Origin: Terriglobus sp.
Lineage (GTDB): Bacteria; Acidobacteriota; Terriglobia; Terriglobales; Acidobacteriaceae
Direction of reading: 5' to 3'
Assembly (NCBI GenBank): GCA_023265355.1
Contig: JAHFTZ010000109.1
Span: 1 to 7,321 of the forward strand
Length of the DNA: 7,321 nucleotides
Below are positions 1 through 6,706 of the stretch, in pieces; within the stretch, counting starts at the first letter, position 1, and the number at the start of each line of letters is the position of its first letter. A program made the position numbers and the translations under genes. The notes under the pieces are model-generated. The model had not been told where the DNA came from. It searched no databases and worked only from the letters and a program-made list of their open reading frames with translations.

Positions 1-1658
1 TCGTCATCGACGAAAACGGTGTAGCAACTGCCCAGCAGCCCGGATCGACGGTGGTGCAGGCGACTATCGCATCCTCTACCTCGAACGCGGGCTTCTTCTC
101 CACTTGCCCTCCGGCGAGCATCAAGGTCTCAACCCCCAATACGAAGACGGATGGAACCGTCACGATTACGCCCAACACGGCGGAACCGATCACGGCCACC
201 ATCGTAGACACGAAGGGCGTGACCATCTCCGGTCTTGCGCTCAACTACACCTCCACAACTCCGACGACCATCGCGGCGTCGTCCACCGGAATTCTGGCGA
301 CCTTCCCTTCTGCGACAGCGGTCAACGTCTTCTGCACGCCGCCAGCCTGCAATCCTTCGCCCTACACCAATATCGGTCAGTTTGGAAACGGTAAGCCGGT
401 CTCCTCCAACACGATTCAAGCCACGGCCTCCGGTCTGAACAGCACGCTGCTTTATATCGCCAGCACCCTGAGCCAATACATCACGACCGTTGACTTCACC
501 AACACCGTCGTCGGCACTCCGGTCCGTCTCCCCTACACGCCCAACTCGATGGTCCTCTCGGAGGACGGTACCACCATCTACTTCGGTTCGGACGTGGAGT
601 TGATGTCTTTCGCTACCGCGACCCTAAGCGTCACCAAGCAGGACATCTCGGCAAAGGGCCGCGTCCTGGCGGCCGCGCCAGACAACAGCTCCATCGTGCT
701 CACCGATCCGACGCGAAACACCGTAACCCTGTACTCCCCGACCTCCACCACCAGTACAACGGTCACGAGCTTCCAGGGCACCGGTCTCCGCGCAGAATAT
801 TCGCCGGATTCACAGACGGTCTACGTCACCACCGCCGCTAATCACCTTCTGGTCTACAACGTGAATACGGGCTGGCATGACTACGACATGTCCGCCACCG
901 GAGCGAATGACGTTGCCGTCACCGTCCCCTCGGTCGGCGCTTATATCGGCGGCAACTCCGCCATCACAGGCCGGTCATACTGCGCAAATACAACGGTAAA
1001 CCCCATCGACTACTACCCCGTCGCTGGACAGGTGGGCGCGGCAGCCGACCGTATCGCTGCCACGAACGACTCCAGGCACATCCTTGGCCTAAGCAGCGCC
1101 GCAGGTGGCGCCCCCATTCTCAATGACGTGAGTCTCACCAATGGAAGCGGAACGCTTCCTATCGGACAGTGCCCCCTTGCATCCCCCGATGCCAAGGTCG
1201 GCGTCGGTGCGACGTTCGCCAACACCCTCAACACCGTGACTCTGAGCAGCATCAACGCGGGTGCCTGCACCACGCTTGCGAACCTCGTCACCCCCTATCC
1301 GATCTGCGGGAACGTGATTCCCTCTTCGGACTCTGCGGTGGCCTTCGTCACCTATCCTGCATCTGCTACCGCCGCCACCACAGGCACGCTGCTCCCGGCC
1401 TACAAGCCGGCTCCGAGCGGCCCCGGTGCGCTTTCCTATGTCACTCTGGCAAACGGAGCCACGGCACCCGTAGCGGGCGTCTTCTCCTCGGATAACGGCA
1501 CCTTCTACGTCGGCACCTCTGGAGACAATCTCGTTCACCTCATCAAGAACAGCACGCTGACGGATGGCAGCCAGATCAATCCCAAGCTGCCTGCCGCCTC
1601 TGGCAGCGGTTTTGCCACGCCGAACCTCTTCGCACAGAAGCCACGTGCCACCACGTAG
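1..1658 (+). CDS. Ig-like domain / beta-propeller exported protein, 3' part (5' end outside window)
   Basis: The frame is open from the left edge (first whole codon at 3) to a TAG at 1656-1658, giving 551 visible residues. The GTG at 51 is internal, because the 16 codons before it (VIDENGVATAQQPGST) already read as bacterial Ig-like sequence. Visible residues 1-34 end one Ig-like repeat, and about 37-145 form another (opening ASIKVSTPNTK, closing with NTIQATASGLNS). From about 150 to 540 there are roughly eight blade-like repeats of the type 'SPDSQTVYVTT..NHLLVYNVNTG' or 'SSDNGTFYVGTSGDNLVHL', as in YVTN/NHL-like beta-propellers. The protein is very rich in Thr, Ser, Asn and Ala with few charges, as in surface or secreted proteins. 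Such Ig-plus-propeller proteins are common in Acidobacteriota, with no fixed function; adhesion or a cell-surface scaffold is only a guess. The signal peptide lies outside the window. An intrinsic terminator follows 20 bp after the stop. Confidence 0.85.
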   Translation, partial: VIDENGVATAQQPGSTVVQATIASSTSNAGFFSTCPPASIKVSTPNTKTDGTVTITPNTAEPITATIVDTKGVTISGLALNYTSTTPTTIAASSTGILATFPSATAVNVFCTPPACNPSPYTNIGQFGNGKPVSSNTIQATASGLNSTLLYIASTLSQYITTVDFTNTVVGTPVRLPYTPNSMVLSEDGTTIYFGSDVELMSFATATLSVTKQDISAKGRVLAAAPDNSSIVLTDPTRNTVTLYSPTSTTSTTVTSFQGTGLRAEYSPDSQTVYVTTAANHLLVYNVNTGWHDYDMSATGANDVAVTVPSVGAYIGGNSAITGRSYCANTTVNPIDYYPVAGQVGAAADRIAATNDSRHILGLSSAAGGAPILNDVSLTNGSGTLPIGQCPLASPDAKVGVGATFANTLNTVTLSSINAGACTTLANLVTPYPICGNVIPSSDSAVAFVTYPASATAATTGTLLPAYKPAPSGPGALSYVTLANGATAPVAGVFSSDNGTFYVGTSGDNLVHLIKNSTLTDGSQINPKLPAASGSGFATPNLFAQKPRATT

Positions 1659-1678
1659 CCTACGGCGACTCTCCATAC

Positions 1679-1711
1679 AAAAGGCCCGCTCTTTACGGAG
1701 CGGGCCTTTTT
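1679..1711 (+). terminator. Rho-independent terminator of the Ig-like/propeller gene
   Basis: A perfect 9-bp GC-rich stem (GGCCCGCTC at 1683-1691 with GAGCGGGCC at 1698-1706) has a 6-nt loop. It is followed by TTTTT (1707-1711) and preceded by AAAA (1679-1682), so the stem can extend by A-T pairs. It begins 20 bp after the stop of the plus-strand gene. The flanking A run means it could also stop minus-strand transcripts. Confidence 0.93.
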
Positions 1712-1922
1712 GCAGATAGAGATCGTAGTCCGTTCTTCGCGCAAAGAGGCAGTAAGCACCGTGTCCCTCTCTCCTCTTGCGCTCACCTTCACTCAGTACC
1801 AAAGGGACGGCTGATTCCCACCGAACGAATTAGCCATGGCAAGCCAACATTACGCTTGAAAGAGCCACGAGTGGGGCGCGCCAAAAGCAGGTCCTGCGAG
1901 ATGACCAAAGTAAAAGGACAAT
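1712..1922. other. Convergent intergenic spacer with no recognised gene
   Basis: This is the middle of the 315-bp gap between two converging genes, between their two terminators. I see no plausible start codon with a ribosome site followed by a useful frame (the ATG at 1835 stops after seven codons), no tRNA-like fold and no repeat. Frames that cross it on the minus strand run into the back of the propeller gene and read as Arg/Gly-rich shadow peptides. Confidence 0.6.
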
Positions 1923-1959
1923 AAAAAGCGCTGGCTAGAGATCCTCTAGCCAGCGCTTT
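1923..1959 (-). terminator. Rho-independent terminator of the DUF2059 gene
   Basis: A perfect 16-bp inverted repeat has arms at 1925-1940 and 1944-1959 (core AGCGCTGGCTAGAG) and a 3-nt loop. Read on the minus strand it ends in TTTTT (the A run 1923-1927), and it lies 14 bp after the stop codon at 1974. Both position and T tract assign it to the minus-strand DUF2059 gene. Confidence 0.93.
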
Positions 1960-1973
1960 CTGTTCGTAAAAGC

Positions 1974-2606
1974 TTACTTCTTCGGAGCAGGTGCGGGAGC
2001 AGCGGGAGGAGGGGTGTCCTTCATGTTCTCCGGTGTGCTGATGGTCGGGGGTGTGGCGGCCTTGAGGTTCGCCTGAAACTCTCTGGTGGAGTCAGCGAGC
2101 TTCGGCTGAAGATCCTTCAGGACGCCCTGGAAGATGGCATTGGTCTGCTCACCGACGGGCTGGGTCTTGTCGACGAAGACCTTACCTGCGGGCGAGCCGT
2201 AGAAGGCGATGATGCTGTCCAGTTCAGAGTCCGTGAAGTTGCTGGCATAGACATCCGCCAGCGGCTCCCGCAGCTTCGCGTAGTCAAGGGCAGAGGTTGT
2301 CATGGCATCGATCTTGGCGGTGTAGTCGGTTGCAAGCTTCTGCTGTTCCGGCGTCTTGGCCTGGGCTGCCTGCTGCTGGGCGAGCGAGTGAATCCGGGTG
2401 GCGGTACCGCTGAGCATGCCCTTAAGTCCGGTATCGAGCTTCAGCAGAACGAGTAGCTGTTCTGCCTTCGCGCGCTTCGCAGGCGTAATGGGCGCAGCCG
2501 CAGGTGCGGCAACGGCTGGCTTGGCTGCGGGTGCGGGTGCGGTCTGAGCCTCAACCGTCGCGCAGGCGGATGTGAGGACGAGTGCCAGGGGAAGAAAACG
2601 ACGCAT
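1974..2606 (-). CDS. Exported DUF2059-domain protein
   Basis: This is a 210-residue protein starting MRRFLPLALVLTSACATVEA, a clear signal peptide with two arginines and a short hydrophobic core. Cleavage is probably after ACA (residue 16) or VEA (20). Cys15 does not sit in a canonical lipobox, so lipid attachment is doubtful. An Ala/Pro-rich linker (21-43) follows, then a helical region. The DUF2059 signature lies at about 114-147, including FTDSELDSIIAFYGSPAGKV. The tail is again Pro/Ala-rich and ends in KK. DUF2059 proteins are periplasmic or exported and have no settled function. I chose the ATG at 2606 because it begins the signal peptide and has GGAG (2618-2621) upstream, although the 11-nt spacing is long. 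An in-frame ATG at 2636 would add ten residues but has only a poor ribosome site. A terminator follows the stop directly. Confidence 0.88.
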   Translation of the reverse strand: MRRFLPLALVLTSACATVEAQTAPAPAAKPAVAAPAAAPITPAKRAKAEQLLVLLKLDTGLKGMLSGTATRIHSLAQQQAAQAKTPEQQKLATDYTAKIDAMTTSALDYAKLREPLADVYASNFTDSELDSIIAFYGSPAGKVFVDKTQPVGEQTNAIFQGVLKDLQPKLADSTREFQANLKAATPPTISTPENMKDTPPPAAPAPAPKK

Positions 2607-2645
2607 GTGTGTGCAGACTCCGAGGGTTATTTTCATGTCTTCGTA

Positions 2646-2651
2646 AGTGTA
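2646..2651 (-). promoter_or_regulatory. Candidate -10 element of the DUF2059 gene
   Basis: TACACT on the minus strand lies within CTACACTT, the same octamer found upstream of the ferritin gene. A weak -35 match, CAAACA (2670-2675), sits 18 nt upstream. Transcription would start near 2639, giving a leader of about 33 nt to the ATG at 2606 but almost none to the ATG at 2636. This supports the shorter start. It is a prediction from sequence likeness only. Confidence 0.3.
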
Positions 2652-2708
2652 GAGCGGTTGTGGCGTTCGTGTTTGGACGGATGTGCGGGAAGATTGTCAT
2701 TTTTTCCC

Positions 2709-2723
2709 TTCCCGACGCGGGAA
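2709..2723. repeat. Small hairpin in the FUSC-DUF2059 gap
   Basis: A 6-bp stem TTCCCG/CGGGAA has a 3-nt loop, with T and A runs flanking it. It lies 36 bp after the FUSC stop on the minus strand. The sequence after it on that strand is GGGAAAAAATGAC, not a T tract, so it does not look like a classic intrinsic terminator. It may be a weak stop or chance. Confidence 0.3.
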
Positions 2724-2758
2724 AACGACACAGTCCCCCATCCCTTTGGGTGATGAAT

Positions 2759-3841
2759 CTAGTCGATCTCCGGCAGTATGTGCAGCTTACGCCGCACGGC
2801 GCGGAAGACGAGATGGACGAGCAGACCGATGGCTCCGCCGATGAGGGTAGCTTCAATACGGTGCGCAAGCACGACTTTCTCCGGCAGACGGACGATCGCC
2901 AGGATGAAGCAGACGTAGCCGGTGATACAGACGACAAAGGCGCCGTAGTTCACGCGGAGGAGGCAGTATCCCGCATAGAGGAAGAGCAACACCAGCATGG
3001 CCAGCGTCTCTCCCGTTGGGCGCACGAAGACGATCAGGACGGTACAAAGACCCGCGCCCAGCAGTGTACCGGCGAAGCGGTGGATGGTGCGCAGTGTGGT
3101 GAGCGCGAACTCCGGCTTTGGCAGAAGAATGGCGGTCATCGCAACCCAGTACGCGTTGCCGAAGTTGCGTGTGCGATACACCGCGACCGCGATCGCCATG
3201 GTGAAGGCCATGCGCAGGGCGAACTGGAAGTGAATCGACCTCGGTGCAAGATGAGAGAGGAGATAATCCCAGCGCAGCGTTGCGGGATCGAAGTTGGGAT
3301 CGGTGAGCGTAGAAACCGCGCGAGGCACGAATCTCCAGAAGATCAGAATCGCGATCATCTCCAGGACGCCGCCAGCGAGTACGCCCGCACCACGAAGGAG
3401 CGCCTGGTGAAGTGTATCCGTCGGGCTTCCAGCAGACGCGGGAGCGGCGGACGAGATGATGAGGAAGACGCAACACTCCATCCCCACCCATGCCGCGGCT
3501 GGACCAAGCGAGTTCGCCATGCCGTACAAAAAGGCCCAGGCGACGGCGATGGCGGCGAGGAGCAACGTGTGATCGCGCACGGCTGCTCCGATGGTCGCAG
3601 AGAGCGTGATGCCGACGGCTGCGGCAAGCATCGGTCCCCAGCGACGAAAGAGCGGCTGCTGAAAGGAACCGAAGCCGACGCACATGGCTCCGCTGGAGAG
3701 CAGAACGCCCGTGCCCGGATAGCCGAGATGGATCGCAACCAGGAGCGGAATACCGATCGCAGGCATGCAGAGCAGAGCGTGCAAAGGCTCGCTCTGCGCC
3801 CAGTCGAAACGGAAGATCTGCTGCCTGATGGAAGCTGCCAC
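2759..3841 (-). CDS. FUSC-family (aromatic acid exporter-like) inner-membrane protein
   Basis: This 360-residue protein is very hydrophobic, with about twelve membrane helices in two groups of six. Group one is near 24-40, 44-60, 70-88, 92-110, 115-133 and 148-168. Group two is near 205-222, 228-240, 255-273, 278-295, 298-316 and 330-347. A polar stretch of about 35 residues separates them. The second half carries the FUSC_2-type pattern: YWVAMTAILLPKPEF (231-245), then RFAGTLLGAGL (255-265). The family includes the AaeB-type exporters of aromatic carboxylic acids. Those are usually about 650-700 residues with large soluble domains, which are missing here, so this is a compact form of unknown substrate. 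The GTG at 3841 is the only usual start codon after the in-frame stop near 3900, and it has no clear Shine-Dalgarno site. It lies 31 nt after the lyase stop on the same strand, so co-transcription or translational coupling is plausible. An annotator could also use Met26, but that would remove the conserved FDWAQSEPL segment. Confidence 0.88.
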   Translation of the reverse strand: MAASIRQQIFRFDWAQSEPLHALLCMPAIGIPLLVAIHLGYPGTGVLLSSGAMCVGFGSFQQPLFRRWGPMLAAAVGITLSATIGAAVRDHTLLLAAIAVAWAFLYGMANSLGPAAAWVGMECCVFLIISSAAPASAGSPTDTLHQALLRGAGVLAGGVLEMIAILIFWRFVPRAVSTLTDPNFDPATLRWDYLLSHLAPRSIHFQFALRMAFTMAIAVAVYRTRNFGNAYWVAMTAILLPKPEFALTTLRTIHRFAGTLLGAGLCTVLIVFVRPTGETLAMLVLLFLYAGYCLLRVNYGAFVVCITGYVCFILAIVRLPEKVVLAHRIEATLIGGAIGLLVHLVFRAVRRKLHILPEID

Positions 3842-3872
3842 AGAGGTTACGATGCCGAAATGCGCGCTGGCA

Positions 3873-5927
3873 TCACTTGCCGCTTTCGCGGTGGAAGCTC
3901 AGTGTCTCGCCGAGGTGGATAGTATCGACCCAACCGGGTCCACGGACCGTGAGCGTTCCGTCACTTTTTCGAGATGCCGTGATGTTGAGCGTTGTGCCTT
4001 TGGAGGGAACAAGGAGAGAGACGAACTCGGCGGAAAGGCCTTTGCGGCGGACGATGACGAAGGGAACGAGGACGCGGGGATCGGGGCCGGGACCGACGCC
4101 GCTAAAGACTTCTGTATGCGGAGCGGCCAGGAGTTGGAGGTTCATCGCCGTTCCATCGTTGTCGAAGCGAGACTTAATGTCTGCGGAGGTTTCGCCGCGT
4201 TCCACCGCGGCGAGGTGTAGGTACCCATTGGCTTTCGGAAATCCATCGTACTTTGTCATCGGCAGCGCCATCGTCTGCTTGCCGAAGTTGTGGTCGTTCC
4301 AGTCGAAGCGATGCTCGCTGCCGTCGGTGGATTGCGCACGGTCTAGTTGGAGCACGTACTCGTCCGTGACCAGGATGCTGCGCGTAAGGTCTGCGAACTT
4401 GTACACCGGCCCCGCGCTGACGGTGACGGCGGTATAGCCGGGTTCGTCCTTCCACGCGATCAGTTTTCCGGTGGCGGCATCCTGCCGGAGTTCGTCGGCG
4501 CTAAGGGTATTGTGGGCGACGGTCATCTGGTCCCACTCCTTGTGCAGGGCCATGCCATAGAGCTGCGTGCCGGGATCGACGGCCTGGATGCGTCCGTTGG
4601 CATAGATAATTTCGCCGAGTTTGTCGTAGTGGCCGTGGCCGCCACCGTGTTCGCCGAACTTGGTGATCACGCTGAGGTCCGTATGCTTTCCACGCAGCAT
4701 CGCAAAGCCCGATTCCGGAAAGACAGCGCTCTTCAACGCGGCATCCTCGGTCTTCGGAAGCTCCGGAACGCCGAAGAGAAGACTCTCCTTGCTACTTCTC
4801 GATGCGTGGTCGAGCACCGCGAGCAGGCGTGGATCGCGCGTGTTGCGATAGGCGAGTTCGTAGAGGCTGGCGTTGGGAAAGAGCTTGACCTCGTGCGAAT
4901 CGTTGAAGGCGGGCAGATTGCCATTCGGCATCACCACACCGAGCGGGGCGATGAACATAGAGGCAAGCTTAGGCTCTTCTTTCCAGAGGTCCATGCCGTT
5001 CTTCTTCGCCATCTCTGCCGTCGCGACGAGTGGCCGCATGGCGTAGAACTGGTAGCCCCACGCGCCTTCCAGCCAGAAGCCCTCGTGCACATAGTTCTTC
5101 ATCTGGTAGCGAAAGCCAAGCGGTCCATTGATGGCTTCGTCGATGAGATCTTTACGGCCAAGTTCGAAGCCGACGGAGGCCTGCGCTCCATTGATCCAGC
5201 TCTGGATGTTGAGCGTCGGCTCCTTGTGTCCGCGCACAACGGTCGCTGCGCTTGGAAGAAGCAGGTCATTTTCAATGTGGGCTCGATCTGCCGCGGGCAG
5301 CGTGGCGCGGACGAGGTCGTAGGCGAAGGTCATGTCGATGAGCCAGATGGACTCATTGAGCGTCTGCGTATAGATGTGCGCGCCCCAATGGGTCTGCTTG
5401 CCGTAGTTGTCGACGATGACATAGTCCTTGTACTTATCCGCGTACATCTTCAGAATCTCGGCGGCGTGCTGCGCGTAGATCGGTTTGTCCGTCATGCGAT
5501 AGGCAATGGCCAGCGCAAGCGCGGTCTGCTCCAGCACATCGTGCTCGAAGTGGTAGTGCACGTCGCTGATGGGATAGTCCTGGTAATCCTTGCCGGTGTC
5601 CGGGCAGATGTTGTGATTGGGCGGGGAGAACTTCAGCTCCGTACCGGTGTCGGGGCAAACGTACCAGTGCGCCCACTGGGCTGTGGGTGGGGCTTCGACT
5701 TTTGTTAGGCCAAAGCGTGTGAGGTAGGCCTGCGGATAGCCGTCTGCCTGCTCGACGATCTTCGCGAGATCGGCCCTGGCCCAGGGCTCGCGCTCGGCGA
5801 GAGCTTTGCGTTGGGCGATTTCATCGAGCGAAAGATAGAGGTGCGGAGCAAGGGAGGGATCCTGCTGTTGGGCGTGGAGACTCGCGGTAAGGAGACACAG
5901 GACGGCAGCGCAGCGCAGAAAGTTCAT
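3873..5927 (-). CDS. Secreted heparinase II/III-family polysaccharide lyase with alginate-lyase-like N-terminal domain
   Basis: This 684-residue protein probably cleaves an acidic, uronate-containing polysaccharide by beta-elimination in the periplasm or outside the cell. Residues 1-19 are a signal peptide with cleavage after LHA. Residues of about 85-390 form the alpha/alpha toroid, including NIQSWINGAQ (240-249), where N240, W244 and N246 fit the substrate-binding Asn region. EGFWLEGAWGYQFY (282-295) offers Y292 or Y295 as catalytic base. Residues of about 400-684 form the heparinase II/III beta-sandwich: GEHGGGHGHYDKLGE (425-439), DPGTQLYG (451-458), AHNTLS (471-476). H433, D451 and H472 match the places where this fold holds a metal ion, and Y457 is a second catalytic candidate. 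Length and two-domain order resemble PL15/PL17-type exo-lyases; the exact family and substrate cannot be set by eye. The mature protein has only two cysteines, C91 and C108, in twin CPDTG motifs. No Shine-Dalgarno site is seen before the ATG. The FUSC gene follows 31 nt later. Confidence 0.92.
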   Translation of the reverse strand: MNFLRCAAVLCLLTASLHAQQQDPSLAPHLYLSLDEIAQRKALAEREPWARADLAKIVEQADGYPQAYLTRFGLTKVEAPPTAQWAHWYVCPDTGTELKFSPPNHNICPDTGKDYQDYPISDVHYHFEHDVLEQTALALAIAYRMTDKPIYAQHAAEILKMYADKYKDYVIVDNYGKQTHWGAHIYTQTLNESIWLIDMTFAYDLVRATLPAADRAHIENDLLLPSAATVVRGHKEPTLNIQSWINGAQASVGFELGRKDLIDEAINGPLGFRYQMKNYVHEGFWLEGAWGYQFYAMRPLVATAEMAKKNGMDLWKEEPKLASMFIAPLGVVMPNGNLPAFNDSHEVKLFPNASLYELAYRNTRDPRLLAVLDHASRSSKESLLFGVPELPKTEDAALKSAVFPESGFAMLRGKHTDLSVITKFGEHGGGHGHYDKLGEIIYANGRIQAVDPGTQLYGMALHKEWDQMTVAHNTLSADELRQDAATGKLIAWKDEPGYTAVTVSAGPVYKFADLTRSILVTDEYVLQLDRAQSTDGSEHRFDWNDHNFGKQTMALPMTKYDGFPKANGYLHLAAVERGETSADIKSRFDNDGTAMNLQLLAAPHTEVFSGVGPGPDPRVLVPFVIVRRKGLSAEFVSLLVPSKGTTLNITASRKSDGTLTVRGPGWVDTIHLGETLSFHRESGK

Positions 5928-6071
5928 GCAGGAAAATATACGTGCGCGGGATCAAAACTGGCACGAGTTCCAGAGCGATATGAAGAGAGGCTGGGGTGCT
6001 CACACGATTGGACTGTAGGTGACGGCAGGGCTTACTAGCCTCGGAAGGTGTACCGTCCATCCGGATTCTTC

Positions 6072-6100
6072 TCTATGAAATGCGGTTAGAAGAAGGTCAA
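6072..6100 (-). promoter_or_regulatory. Candidate sigma-70-like promoter for the lyase gene
   Basis: On the minus strand TTGACC (6095-6100) matches five of six bases of the -35 consensus. It is followed after 17 nt by CATAGA (6072-6077), a weak -10. The start would lie about 140 nt upstream of the lyase ATG. Competing -10-like hexamers in the same gap are TACACC near 6050 and TATATT at 5935-5940, so the choice is uncertain. Confidence 0.25.
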
Positions 6101-6127
6101 CCGTGTCTCAGGACTTTTGTCACGCAG

Positions 6128-6160
6128 AGAGAGCCGGAGCGCATATCGCTCCGGCTCTCT
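6128..6160 (-). terminator. Strong hairpin behind the ferritin gene, likely its terminator
   Basis: A perfect 14-bp stem (6128-6141 with 6147-6160, AGAGAGCCGGAGCG) has a 5-nt loop. It lies 23 bp after the ferritin stop on the minus strand. The tail on that strand is TCTCTCTGCG, which is only partly T-rich; on the plus strand the tail is TTAGCTTTAA. Position favours minus-strand use, since no plus-strand gene lies upstream to terminate. It would separate the ferritin transcript from the lyase gene. Confidence 0.7.
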
Positions 6161-6183
6161 TTAGCTTTAATTAGCAATTAGCT

Positions 6184-6651
6184 CTACGCGCCTTCGAGAA
6201 TAACCTTGGGAACGTCGATGCCGAGAGCCGTGGCGAGGTCGTGCTGGTGCTCCTGCTCCTGCGCGAGGATCTTGCGGATCTGCTCGGCGAGGGCATAGTG
6301 CCCCAGGGCTTCAGCCTGCTTCACGCGCTGGCGATAAGCGGCGATGGTCTCAGTCTCGTTGTCGAGATCGAAGCGAAGCATCTCCTCCGGCTTGTCGGAG
6401 AGTTTCACTTCTTTCGGTGTGGCCGTGGGCATGCCGCCGAGATAGTCCACCTGGTCCGCGATGATCAGCGCGTGCTGAAGCTCTTCCAACGCATGCTTCT
6501 TCAGTTCCGCGGCGATATTCATGTACTGTGCGCCCTTGAGCACGTTGGAGTACACCGTGTAAGCGATCACGGCCTGGTACTCGCGTGAGAGATCTTCGTT
6601 GAGCGCGTCGATCAAATCCTTAAGCGCTTTATCGTTCTGTTCGTCTGCCAT
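6184..6651 (-). CDS. Bacterioferritin-like ferritin (diiron, no haem ligand)
   Basis: This 155-residue four-helix protein of the ferritin-like superfamily probably oxidises Fe(II) at a diiron centre and stores iron as a cytoplasmic shell; there is no signal peptide. The diiron ligands are all present: E24 (in LSREYQ), E57 and H60 (EELQH, an ExxH pair), E99 (in NETETI; E101 is the alternative), and E134 and H137 (EHQH, the second ExxH pair). The spacing E24 to E57 (33 residues) equals that of E. coli bacterioferritin (E18 to E51). The segment PEEMLRFDL (88-96) also aligns with bacterioferritin. The residue at the haem-binding Met52 position is Leu58, so haem binding of the usual kind is not expected. 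Length is normal for bacterioferritin. The ATG at 6651 has GAGGAG five bases upstream. The upstream alginate-lyase-like gene ends 71 bp before it, and a hairpin follows the stop, so it probably forms its own transcript or the end of a short one. Confidence 0.93.
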   Translation of the reverse strand: MADEQNDKALKDLIDALNEDLSREYQAVIAYTVYSNVLKGAQYMNIAAELKKHALEELQHALIIADQVDYLGGMPTATPKEVKLSDKPEEMLRFDLDNETETIAAYRQRVKQAEALGHYALAEQIRKILAQEQEHQHDLATALGIDVPKVILEGA

Positions 6652-6656
6652 CGTTT

Positions 6657-6662
6657 CTCCTC
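6657..6662 (-). promoter_or_regulatory. Shine-Dalgarno site of the ferritin gene
   Basis: GAGGAG on the minus strand is separated from the ATG at 6651 by five bases (AAACG). It is the only near-perfect ribosome site in the window and fixes the ferritin start. The lyase and FUSC starts have none, which suggests the ferritin is translated much more efficiently. Confidence 0.85.
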
Positions 6663-6700
6663 AAAATGCTGCTGGTTGGTTGGATGTCACAAAGGGCGGA

Positions 6701-6706
6701 AGTGTA
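6701..6706 (-). promoter_or_regulatory. Candidate -10 element of the ferritin gene
   Basis: TACACT within CTACACTT lies in the 71-bp gap upstream of the ferritin, giving a leader of about 43 nt. The same octamer lies upstream of the DUF2059 gene. No good -35 match is found 16-18 nt upstream, where the sequence overlaps the stop of the preceding gene. Confidence 0.3.

Noticed and set aside
51..1658. GTG at 51 as the true start of the propeller gene
   Set aside because: The frame continues upstream to the window edge with typical Ig-like sequence, and no signal peptide follows the GTG.
1089..1802. 237-codon open frame on the minus strand
   Set aside because: It overlaps the propeller gene and its terminator, and the peptide is Arg/Gly-rich without recognisable domains.
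2607..2636. ATG at 2636 as the start of the DUF2059 protein
   Set aside because: The ribosome site is poor, it adds ten residues ahead of a normal signal peptide, and a candidate -10 box would leave almost no leader. It is not fully excluded.
2853..3683. 276-codon open frame on the minus strand
   Set aside because: It is a shifted frame of the FUSC gene. The Arg/His/Ser-rich product has none of the membrane helices seen in the real frame.
2582..3922. 446-codon open frame on the plus strand
   Set aside because: It is antisense to the FUSC gene. The peptide is an unbroken run of charged and Gly/Arg-rich sequence with no domain or hydrophobic core, while the opposite strand encodes a clear membrane protein.
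4347..5708. 453-codon open frame on the plus strand
   Set aside because: It is antisense to the heparinase-type lyase, which has a signal peptide and family motifs along its full length. The plus-strand peptide is a codon-bias shadow.
5811..6038. Short plus-strand frame across the lyase start and promoter region
   Set aside because: It overlaps the signal peptide coding region of the lyase and has no ribosome site or recognisable sequence.
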